DNA from: GCA-2699445 sp032127075
GTDB taxonomy: Bacteria > Actinomycetota > Actinomycetes > S36-B12 > GCA-2699445
NCBI GenBank assembly: GCA_032127075.1
Contig: JAQAZZ010000175.1
Coordinates: forward strand, 1-9,460
Reading direction: 5' to 3'
Length of the DNA stretch: 9,460 nt
Part shown: in pieces, positions 1-5,280 of the stretch
Numbering within the stretch: the first letter of the stretch is position 1
Layout of the letters: each line of letters opens with the position of its first letter
Made by a program: the position numbers and the translations under genes
The notes under the pieces: generated by a model
Databases searched by the model: none
What the model was told of the DNA's origin: nothing
The model's input: only the letters and a program-made list of their open reading frames with translations

Positions 1-1077
1 GTCGTGCATGGATCGGGCCAAGGCACTTGCCAGATCGAACCGGAAGCCGTCGACGTGCATCTCCTGGACCCAATAACGCAGGGAGTCCGTTATTAGCTGC
101 AGGACATGGGGGCGCGAGGCATTCAGGGTGTTCCCGCAGCCGGTGTAGTCGGTGTAGTAGCGACCGCCCTCGGCAAGCCGGTAGTACCCGGCGTTGTCGA
201 TCCCGCGAAACGACAACGTGGGCCCGAGCTGGTTGCCTTCGGCTGTGTGGTTGTAGACCACGTCGAGGATGACTTCCAGGCCGGCGGAATGCAGGGCCTT
301 GACCATCCCCTTGAACTCGTTGACCTGCTGCCCGGTGCTGCCTGAGGCGGAGTACGCGGCATGCGGCGCGAAGTAGCCGATCGAGTTGTAGCCCCAGTAG
401 TTGACCAGGCCGCGTGCCATCACAGAAGTCTCGGTGACGAAGTGGTGGATCGGGAGCAGCTCCACCGACGTGACCCCCAGTTCCAGGAGGTGGTCGATCA
501 CGGCCGGGTGGGCCAGTCCGGCGTAGGTGCCCTGCAGCGCGGGCGGAATCTCCGGGTGCTGCCTGCTCAACCCCTTCACATGCGCCTCGTAGATGATCGT
601 GTCGCTCCACGGAACCCGCGGATGCTGATCCGCAGACCAGTCGAAGCCGTTGCTGGTGACCACCGAGTGGGGGACGAACGGAGCCGAATCCAGGTCGTTG
701 CGGGCCAGATCGTCGCTGCCGACGTGACCGAAAACAGCGTCGTGCAGCGTCAGATCACCGGTGATGGCACGCGCGTACGGGTCGATCAACAGTTTCGCCG
801 GGTTGTAGCGCAGCCCCCGGGCGGGGTCCCAGGGGCCGTAGATGCGAAAGCCGTACCGAGTGCCCGCTTCGATGCCCGCAACATAGCCGTGGAAGACGTG
901 GAAGGTCTGTTCGGCCAACTCGTAGCGGGTCTCGCCGCCGTCGGCGTCGAGGACGCAGAATTCCACCCGCTCCGCCCCGCGGCTCCACAGCGCCACATTC
1001 ACCCCGAGGCCGTCATGGGTCACGCCGAGGGGGCCCCAGCGGCCCGGCCAGGCGAGGGCGGTTCGGGACTCGGTCAT
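1..1077 (-). CDS. glgX: Glycogen debranching enzyme GlgX, N-terminal part (runs off window)
   Basis: Hydrolyses alpha-1,6 branches of glycogen-type glucans in the cytosol (GH13, isoamylase/GlgX/TreX group). The 359 visible codons are continuously open and begin MTESRTALAWPGRWGPLGV, the usual GlgX opening of a WPG...PLG motif followed by a CBM48-like beta-sandwich (about residues 10-110). The GH13 barrel follows: YEAHVKGL near 190, region I DVVYNHTAEGN at 272-282, and region II DGFRFDLA at 343-350 with the probable catalytic nucleophile Asp348. Family members are about 650-720 residues, so about half lies outside the window and the acid/base Glu cannot be checked. The start at 1077 fits the family N-terminus. 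An in-frame ATG at 1131 would add 18 residues (MKESRTLRA...). Neither has a strong ribosome binding site, and the 1077 start could be leaderless. It is divergent from the crotonase operon across 142 bp. Identity is confident; the exact start is moderate. Confidence 0.93.
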   Translation of the reverse strand, partial: MTESRTALAWPGRWGPLGVTHDGLGVNVALWSRGAERVEFCVLDADGGETRYELAEQTFHVFHGYVAGIEAGTRYGFRIYGPWDPARGLRYNPAKLLIDPYARAITGDLTLHDAVFGHVGSDDLARNDLDSAPFVPHSVVTSNGFDWSADQHPRVPWSDTIIYEAHVKGLSRQHPEIPPALQGTYAGLAHPAVIDHLLELGVTSVELLPIHHFVTETSVMARGLVNYWGYNSIGYFAPHAAYSASGSTGQQVNEFKGMVKALHSAGLEVILDVVYNHTAEGNQLGPTLSFRGIDNAGYYRLAEGGRYYTDYTGCGNTLNASRPHVLQLITDSLRYWVQEMHVDGFRFDLASALARSMHD

Positions 1078-1219
1078 GTAGGTGACGGTATATCGGCGGC
1101 AGGCGGCACGCAGAGTTCTCGACTCCTTCATCCAGCGCTCGGGCAGGTGCTGGCCGTCCCCGTAGCGGAGAAGACCGGGGCGTGGACTACCCTCGTGCCA
1201 CATCGGCGGAGGGTGGGGC
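1078..1219. promoter_or_regulatory. Divergent intergenic promoter region, glgX / crotonase operon
   Basis: These 142 bp separate glgX (minus) from the crotonase gene (plus) and must hold both promoters unless a start lies further upstream. On the plus strand TACCCT at 1188-1193 fits the actinobacterial TAnnnT -10 pattern and sits about 30 bp before the ATG, but no convincing -35 box precedes it. On the minus strand TATACC lies a few bases before the glgX ATG at 1077, which would suit a leaderless or near-leaderless transcript. Both assignments are by eye and weak. No clear palindromic operator was seen. Confidence 0.35.
1208..1213 (+). promoter_or_regulatory. Ribosome binding site of the crotonase gene
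   Basis: GGAGGG lies six bases before the ATG at 1220. It is one of the few strong Shine-Dalgarno sequences in the window. It fixes the start of the first gene in the plus-strand operon; the two genes behind it rely on overlapping stop/start codons. Confidence 0.75.
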
Positions 1220-1999
1220 ATGACTGAGTTCATCAATGTGGAGATCGCGGAATCGGTGGCCACCGTCTATCTGCAGCGCCCGCCGATGAACGCGCTGAAC
1301 CGAGCGATGCAGGGTGAGATCCGCGATGCGGCCCGCGAAATGTCCGAGCGCGCCGACGTCCGTGCGGTGGTCTTCTACGGCGGGCCCAAAGTCTTCGCGG
1401 CGGGTGCCGATGTCAAGGAGATGGCCGACTGGTCCTACCCCGACGCCGCGGCGCAGACCGCCGACCTCACCGACTGTTTCACAGCAGTCGCCCGAATCCC
1501 CAAACCCACCATCGCCGCTGTCACCGGCTACGCCCTCGGCGGCGGACTGGAACTGGCCCTGTGCTGCGACCTGCGCATCTGCGGCGACAACGCGCGGATG
1601 GGACAACCGGAGATACTGCTTGGCATCATCCCCGGTGCCGGTGGCACCCAGCGGTTGCCGAGGCTCATCGGCCCGGCCAAGGCCAAGGAGCTGATTTTCA
1701 CCGGCCGCATGGTCGATGCCGACGAGGCCGCCGCTGTGGGCCTGGTCAACCGGGTTGTGGCGCCCGACGAGGTCTACTCGGCGGCGCTGGAACTCGCCCA
1801 CCGTCTCGCCGCGGGACCGCCGCTGGCGCTGCGCGCGGCGAAGGAGGCTGTGGACCGTGGTCTTGAGGTCGACCTGGCGACGGGGTTGGAGATCGAGCGG
1901 CTGCAGTTCACGTCGCTGTTCGCGACGCAGGACCAGGCCGACGGCATGAGATCATTCGTGGAGCACGGACCAGGCAAGGCGGAGTTCACAGGACGATGA
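1220..1999 (+). CDS. Enoyl-CoA hydratase / crotonase family protein (EchA17-like)
   Basis: A 259-residue crotonase, normal length for the family, expected to hydrate trans-2-enoyl-CoA to 3-hydroxyacyl-CoA in beta-oxidation or a related acyl-CoA route. The oxyanion-hole motif FAAGADVKEM is at 59-68 (Ala63), and GYALGGGLELAL at 103-114 supplies Gly108 and catalytic Glu111. MGQPEILLGIIPGAGGTQRL at 127-146 supplies the second catalytic glutamate, Glu131. The Glu111-Glu131 spacing of 20 equals that of Glu144-Glu164 in rat mitochondrial hydratase, so a true hydratase is likely rather than a divergent crotonase. The start follows a strong ribosome binding site. Its stop overlaps the next gene's start as ATGA. 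In M. tuberculosis the gene next to an Rv3038c-type methyltransferase is echA17 (Rv3039c), the same arrangement. The acyl-CoA substrate cannot be told from sequence. Confidence 0.94.
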   Translation: MTEFINVEIAESVATVYLQRPPMNALNRAMQGEIRDAAREMSERADVRAVVFYGGPKVFAAGADVKEMADWSYPDAAAQTADLTDCFTAVARIPKPTIAAVTGYALGGGLELALCCDLRICGDNARMGQPEILLGIIPGAGGTQRLPRLIGPAKAKELIFTGRMVDADEAAAVGLVNRVVAPDEVYSAALELAHRLAAGPPLALRAAKEAVDRGLEVDLATGLEIERLQFTSLFATQDQADGMRSFVEHGPGKAEFTGR

Positions 2000-2934
2000 C
2001 GGCAACACCGGAGCAGATCAAGCAGGCCTTCGACGACCCCAAACTGGCCAATGTGATCTACCACGACTGGGAGGCCGGCACCTACGACGACAAGTGGAGC
2101 ATCTCCTTCGACGACCGCTGCATCGGCTACGCCAAGGACCGGTTCACCCACGTGGCGGGGCCGCCCCGGAGCCCCTACGGCGAGTCGTTGGAGATCGGCG
2201 CCGGGACGGGCTTCTTCACCCTGAACCTCATGCTGGGTGGCCTGATCGCCCAGGGCCACATCACCGACCTCTCGCCGAAGATGGTCGAGGTCGCGCTGCG
2301 GACCGGCGAATCCCTCGACCTGGACGTGCAGGGCCGAACCGCAGACGCGGAGGAACTGCCCTACGACGACAACTCCTTCGACCTCGTCTGCGGCCACGCG
2401 GTGCTGCACCACATCCCCGACCTCGACCTCGCCATGCGCGAGGTGCTGCGGGTCCTGAAGCCCGGCGGCCGGTTCGTCTTCGCCGGCGAGCCGACCCAGC
2501 GGGGCGACTTCATCGCCAGGAAGCTGTCGCAGTGGACGTGGGCCGCGGCGACCAGAGCGACGTCGCAGGGTCCGCTGGCCGAGCGCTTCGGCCGGCCGGG
2601 CGACGAAGTGAACCAGATGGAGCTCGAGGCGGCGCTGGAGGCCGTCGTGGACATCCACACCTTCGACCCGGGCGAATTGCGGGAACTGTGCCAGCGCGCC
2701 GGGGCGGCGGAGGTGGACACGGCAACCGATGAGTTCACCGCATCGTGGTTCGGGTGGCCGGTGCGCACATTGGAGGTGGCGGTGCGGCCTGGAACGTTGG
2801 GCCGGAAATGGGCGCAATTCGCCTTCCGGGGCTGGACGGCCCTGAACTGGATGGACGACAAGATCTGGTCCCGCGTCGTGCCCGACCAGTTCTACTACAA
2901 CGTCTCGGTGACGGGCGTCAAGCCGGTCGGCTGA
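1996..2934 (+). CDS. Class I SAM-dependent methyltransferase, Rv3038c-like
   Basis: A 312-residue cytosolic protein with a Rossmann methyltransferase domain. The SAM-binding glycine motif LEIGAGTGFF is at 65-74, the acidic motif DLSPKMVEVA at 91-100 and ADAEELPYDDNSFDLV at 116-131. VLHHIPDLDLAMREVLRVLKPGGRF follows at about 136-160, in two adjoining parts. The N-terminus (YHDWEAGTYDDKWSISFDDR, 22-41) and the tryptophan-rich C-terminal region (FGWPVRTLE at 252-260, FAFRGWTALNWMDDKIW at 275-291) are features I recall from mycobacterial Rv3038c, which lies in the MGLP gene neighbourhood. The acceptor is not established; a sugar hydroxyl of the polysaccharide is an inference from context. The ATG overlaps the crotonase stop (ATGA) and the TGA overlaps the next ATG, so the three genes are probably co-transcribed and translationally coupled. 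There is no transmembrane segment. Confidence 0.9.
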   Translation: MTATPEQIKQAFDDPKLANVIYHDWEAGTYDDKWSISFDDRCIGYAKDRFTHVAGPPRSPYGESLEIGAGTGFFTLNLMLGGLIAQGHITDLSPKMVEVALRTGESLDLDVQGRTADAEELPYDDNSFDLVCGHAVLHHIPDLDLAMREVLRVLKPGGRFVFAGEPTQRGDFIARKLSQWTWAAATRATSQGPLAERFGRPGDEVNQMELEAALEAVVDIHTFDPGELRELCQRAGAAEVDTATDEFTASWFGWPVRTLEVAVRPGTLGRKWAQFAFRGWTALNWMDDKIWSRVVPDQFYYNVSVTGVKPVG

Positions 2935-3647
2935 TGGCCGTGGGTCGGCGCGATCCTCGACAGGCCCGGTTCCTGACCTGGTCGTCGTTGAAATGGGTGG
3001 TGCGCAACCGCGCGTGGTCGTGGTGGTACCTCGTGCGCTACTGGCGCTTCTTCTGGTTCAAGGTACGCAACCCCCATGTGATCACCCGCGGTTTCGTCTT
3101 CCTCGGAAAGCGCACCGAACTCTTCGCCCGCCGCGGCTACGCCCAACTGATCCTGGGCCGATGGGTGCATGTCGGCGATGAGAACCGCCTGCGCTGCCAC
3201 GAAGGGGTGCTGACGGTGGGGGACAAGGCGGTCTTCGGCCGGGACAACACCGTCAACTGCTATCTGGACATCGAGATCGGCGCGGCCTGCATCGTGGCCG
3301 ACTGGGTCTACATCTGCGACTTCGACCACGTCACCGACGACATCCACACCCCCATCAAGGACCAGGGCATCGTCAAGACCCCGGTCCGCATCGGCTCCGA
3401 CGTCTGGTTCGGCGTCAAATCGACCGTGCTGCGCGGAACGTGCGTCGGCCGCGGTTCGGTGATCGCGGCCCACGCCGTGGTGCGCGAGGACGTCCCGCCG
3501 GCCAGCATCGTCGGCGGGGTTCCCGCGCGGGTGCTGAAGGACCGTCGCGAGGTCTATGAGGAGGGCGCCGCCCGCCGGGAGGCGCTGGCCGACATCTCCC
3601 GCAAGACCGCCGTCGCGGCAGAGAAGACGGCGCAGCAGCCCGAGTGA
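2934..3647 (+). CDS. Left-handed beta-helix acyltransferase, Rv3034c-like
   Basis: A 237-residue hexapeptide-repeat O-acyltransferase of the CysE/LacA/WbbJ type, expected to move an acetyl or other short acyl group from acyl-CoA to a sugar hydroxyl. Hexapeptide turns run from about 75 to 200 (LTVGDKAVFGRDNTVN, VRIGSDVWFGVKSTVLRG), ending in the typical IVGGVPARVLKDR at 192-204. DFDHVTDD at 129-136 holds the likely catalytic His132. The N-terminus (RNRAWSWWYLVRYWRFFWFK, 24-43) is basic and very aromatic and may lie on a membrane or acyl chain. The start used is the ATG overlapping the methyltransferase TGA (TGATG). An in-frame GTG at 2745 lies inside that gene and would add sequence of no recognisable kind. 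It resembles mycobacterial Rv3034c, a candidate acyltransferase of the MGLP locus. The C-terminal 30 residues are Ala/Lys/Glu-rich and probably helical. Confidence 0.9.
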   Translation: MAVGRRDPRQARFLTWSSLKWVVRNRAWSWWYLVRYWRFFWFKVRNPHVITRGFVFLGKRTELFARRGYAQLILGRWVHVGDENRLRCHEGVLTVGDKAVFGRDNTVNCYLDIEIGAACIVADWVYICDFDHVTDDIHTPIKDQGIVKTPVRIGSDVWFGVKSTVLRGTCVGRGSVIAAHAVVREDVPPASIVGGVPARVLKDRREVYEEGAARREALADISRKTAVAAEKTAQQPE

Positions 3648-3704
3648 GGACGCGAACCGCTGACGCCGTTGGCACGGCAGCGCTTCGGTTGCCCTCGCAG
3701 CGTT

Positions 3705-3718
3705 CACCCGTCGGGGTG
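3705..3718 (+). terminator. Possible weak hairpin terminator after the plus-strand operon
   Basis: CACCC-GTCG-GGGTG forms a five-pair stem with a tetraloop about 58 bp after the acyltransferase stop. No T-run follows, so this is at best a non-canonical actinobacterial terminator and may be chance. Confidence 0.2.
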
Positions 3719-3753
3719 CCTCATGGCCCGGATCTGAGTGGGGTCTTCGGTGC

Positions 3754-3888
3754 ATGTTGGGCAGGCACAAGAACGTGACGATGCAGTCCGAGGACGGCAG
3801 CAGCTCCTATCTGGAGTGCCGCCGCTGCGGGAAGGTGAAGGATATCCCGGGTGGCGTCGGCACTTTGCCCTGGGGACTGTCCGGGTGA
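3754..3888 (+). CDS. Small CxxC (zinc-knuckle-like) hypothetical protein
   Basis: Encodes 44 residues beginning MLGRHKNVTMQSEDG. It carries His5 and a Cys22-x-x-Cys25 pair in YLECRRCGKVKD (20-30), a layout seen in short actinobacterial zinc-binding proteins of unknown role, which often start CLLGRH-. Support for coding: only 5 of 44 codons end in A or T, and GAGTGGGG at 3736-3743 lies about ten bases upstream. The cysteine such proteins often carry just before the LGRH motif here falls in the codon directly before the ATG. No in-frame ATG, GTG or TTG lies further upstream back to the stop at 3661, so the gene may be slightly 5'-truncated or degenerate. It stands between the two convergent operons. 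Function unknown. Confidence 0.45.
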   Translation: MLGRHKNVTMQSEDGSSSYLECRRCGKVKDIPGGVGTLPWGLSG

Positions 3889-4051
3889 CCACATCAGGGC
3901 TCATGTGGAGCAGGTTCGAGATGTGGAGATGGTCGAGGGGAAACTGCCGCTGTGGCCCACGGAGTCGGCGTCTACCAGCTCGGTCCCCGCCGGCGCCGTC
4001 GGCTCCCGCTGCGTACCAGCGTGTTGCGCAGCCTATGGTCTGAACTCGGCT
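3889..4051. other. Non-coding convergent intergenic region with two hairpins
   Basis: No convincing gene is visible here. Directly after the small ORF's stop, CCACAT (3889-3894) and ATGTGG (3903-3908) form a perfect six-pair stem with an eight-base loop. Further on, GCTGCG (4008-4013) and CGCAGC (4027-4032) form a perfect six-pair stem with a 13-base loop. The second lies about 20 bp beyond the metF-like stop and could serve as its terminator on the minus strand. Neither is followed by a T-tract. Open frames continue through here on the plus strand but match nothing I know. Confidence 0.3.
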
Positions 4052-4972
4052 TCAGCCCCGAAGCTCTCGTCTGATCGCCTGGGTGAGGGCTACCGACGCC
4101 TCAATTTCGTCAAGACGGATCGAGACGCTCTCAACGTTGATCCCGAACGGTACCCCCAGACTGCGGCTGTATCTGATCAGCTCAGCAGCGGTCCCCAGCG
4201 AATGCTCGTACGACGCTTGAAGCGTGTCGTCTGCCTGGCGCAGGTCGTTCTGTATCCAGCGCGGCACATCGACACCGAGCCATCCCAGGAAATCCAGCGT
4301 CCTAAGGGAGCCGCACACCGAGAATGAGAACACGATCGGCACGGGTTCAAGGCCCCGTGAGGCACATTCGTAGCGATAGTCCGATACCAGGTTCTTCGCT
4401 GCGTTGACGTCATAGACAACCTGCGTGATGAAGAAGGAACACCCGGCTTCCTGCTTCGTGATCAGGCGCAGATGCTCTTCGCCCCGGCGGGTATGCCGTT
4501 CTGGAATCGCGACGCCCCCAAGCCGCAGATCGGGTCGCGTGTGAGCCCACAGCTCCTGGGCGCGGACAAGCGAGGTCGCTGGCTTCTTGTGTCGGGACGA
4601 AGCGCCGACGAACACCGTCAGTGCATGGTCGGGGTCCTGGGCTTCCAGCCACCTACGGAGATCATCCTCCCGGTACTTGCCGACAGCCCGATACACCACG
4701 ACTGGCGCGGTCCAATCCGTCAGGTGCTGTGCCCGGAAGGTTGCAGGGTCGATCGTGGGTAGGAAAGGAAACGGTCGCTCCTGCGGGTTGCGATCGCTCT
4801 CGTCGTCGATGTCGTAGATGACGAGACCATCGAGACCCAAAGGAGTCAAGCGCTTCTGTGTCACATCGGCGATCTCCTGAGCCCGCTCAGGAGTGACTGT
4901 GATCCGCGGCGGAGTCAATGCGAAGAGAAGAAACTCGCTCCCCCGTGCTGCGATCCGTTGCGGCAAGTCCAT
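4052..4972 (-). CDS. Methylenetetrahydrofolate reductase-like protein, key residues missing
   Basis: A 306-residue TIM-barrel protein related to MTHFR, the FAD enzyme that reduces 5,10-methylene- to 5-methyl-tetrahydrofolate. Family-like motifs are LLFALTPPRIT at 15-25 (cf. FEFFPPR in E. coli MetF) and CSFFITQVVYD at 178-188, with Gln184 at the place of the folate-contacting Gln183. The catalytic glutamate of the first motif (Glu28 in E. coli) is Ala18 here. The usual RGD stretch, whose Asp120 tunes the flavin, appears to be replaced around VGASSRHKK (122-130). Classical MTHFR activity is therefore doubtful. The start is uncertain: ATG at 4972 or at 4996 (eight more residues), neither with a clear ribosome binding site. 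The frame stays open to 5494, but that extension overlaps the glycosyltransferase and looks non-coding. In the first 50 codons 18 end in A/T, against 9, 7 and 2 in the crotonase, acyltransferase and glycosyltransferase genes, suggesting different ancestry. Confidence 0.8.
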   Translation of the reverse strand: MDLPQRIAARGSEFLLFALTPPRITVTPERAQEIADVTQKRLTPLGLDGLVIYDIDDESDRNPQERPFPFLPTIDPATFRAQHLTDWTAPVVVYRAVGKYREDDLRRWLEAQDPDHALTVFVGASSRHKKPATSLVRAQELWAHTRPDLRLGGVAIPERHTRRGEEHLRLITKQEAGCSFFITQVVYDVNAAKNLVSDYRYECASRGLEPVPIVFSFSVCGSLRTLDFLGWLGVDVPRWIQNDLRQADDTLQASYEHSLGTAAELIRYSRSLGVPFGINVESVSIRLDEIEASVALTQAIRRELRG

Positions 4973-5107
4973 GGGTCGAACGTATCCGACCTGCATCCGT
5001 GCCAGCGTGGAACTGAGTCCATCGCTTCCATGGGGATCGAGGGGCGCAGAAGGACACCTGGCAGCCGGTCTTATCGGTGGGTCTGCGCGGTGTCGGCCAT
5101 CTCCCGG

Positions 5108-5128
5108 CCCCAGTCCCCAGTCCCCAGT
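5108..5128. repeat. Tandem 7-bp repeat, three copies of CCCCAGT
   Basis: Three exact head-to-tail copies of CCCCAGT, followed by CAGT as a partial echo. It lies in non-coding DNA about 136 bp before the metF-like start. It could be a slippage-prone array; no function can be inferred. Confidence 0.8.
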
Positions 5129-5235
5129 CAGTGTCCGCCTCGCTTCTGGAGGGAGCCGGTTCAGTTGGACTGTGAGGGCGTTTGTCCCAGCCGCTCCAGC
5201 CCTCCCGATGCCCTCTCGCGGGGATCCCCCCCAGT

Positions 5236-5272
5236 GAAAGAGCTCGCCGCCCGCCGGACAGCGGGGGCGCTC
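5236..5272 (-). terminator. Candidate intrinsic terminator after the glycosyltransferase
   Basis: Read on the minus strand, starting nine bases after the glycosyltransferase TGA, GAGC-GCC-CCCGC pairs with GCGGG-GGC-GCTC. The 12-pair GC-rich stem has small bulges and a short loop, and is followed by TTTC. Position and stem strength suit a terminator for the methyltransferase-GH57-glycosyltransferase operon; the T-tract is short. Confidence 0.45.
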
Positions 5273-5280
5273 GGAACCGC

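Larger units (their letters stand above)
4973..5280. other. Intergenic leader between glycosyltransferase and metF-like gene
   Basis: About 308 bp on the minus strand separate the glycosyltransferase stop from the metF-like ATG, in contrast to the overlapping genes on either side. It holds a candidate terminator (5236-5272), a triple CCCCAGT repeat (5108-5128) and a GGGGATCCCC palindrome near 5220-5229. It is presumably also where the metF-like promoter lies. I looked for cobalamin, SAM, SAH, glycine and c-di-AMP riboswitch landmarks on the minus strand and recognised none. The gap means the metF-like gene is probably its own transcription unit. Confidence 0.5.

Noticed and set aside
361..1227. 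Long plus-strand open frame of 288 codons
   Set aside because: It lies antisense to glgX, whose catalytic motifs are unmistakable. The plus frame has no recognisable domain and reflects high-GC antisense openness.
1774..2817. Minus-strand open frame of 347 codons
   Set aside because: It is antisense to the crotonase and methyltransferase genes, both of which carry full catalytic motifs; no domain was recognised in the minus frame.
2745..2933. Upstream GTG start for the acyltransferase
   Set aside because: It would overlap 190 bp of the methyltransferase in another frame and adds Gly/Arg-rich residues of no known kind. The TGATG overlap start is the natural one.
3889..3908. CCACAT...ATGTGG stem as a transposon terminal repeat
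   Set aside because: Only six bases per arm and no transposase remnant or direct repeat beside it; a simple hairpin is enough to explain it.
3851..4327. Plus-strand frame of 158 codons crossing the convergent region
   Set aside because: Its second half is antisense to the metF-like gene and its first half has no ribosome binding site or family resemblance.
4997..5235. Riboswitch in the metF-like leader
   Set aside because: I looked for conserved cores of cobalamin, SAM, SAH, glycine and c-di-AMP riboswitches and found none by eye.
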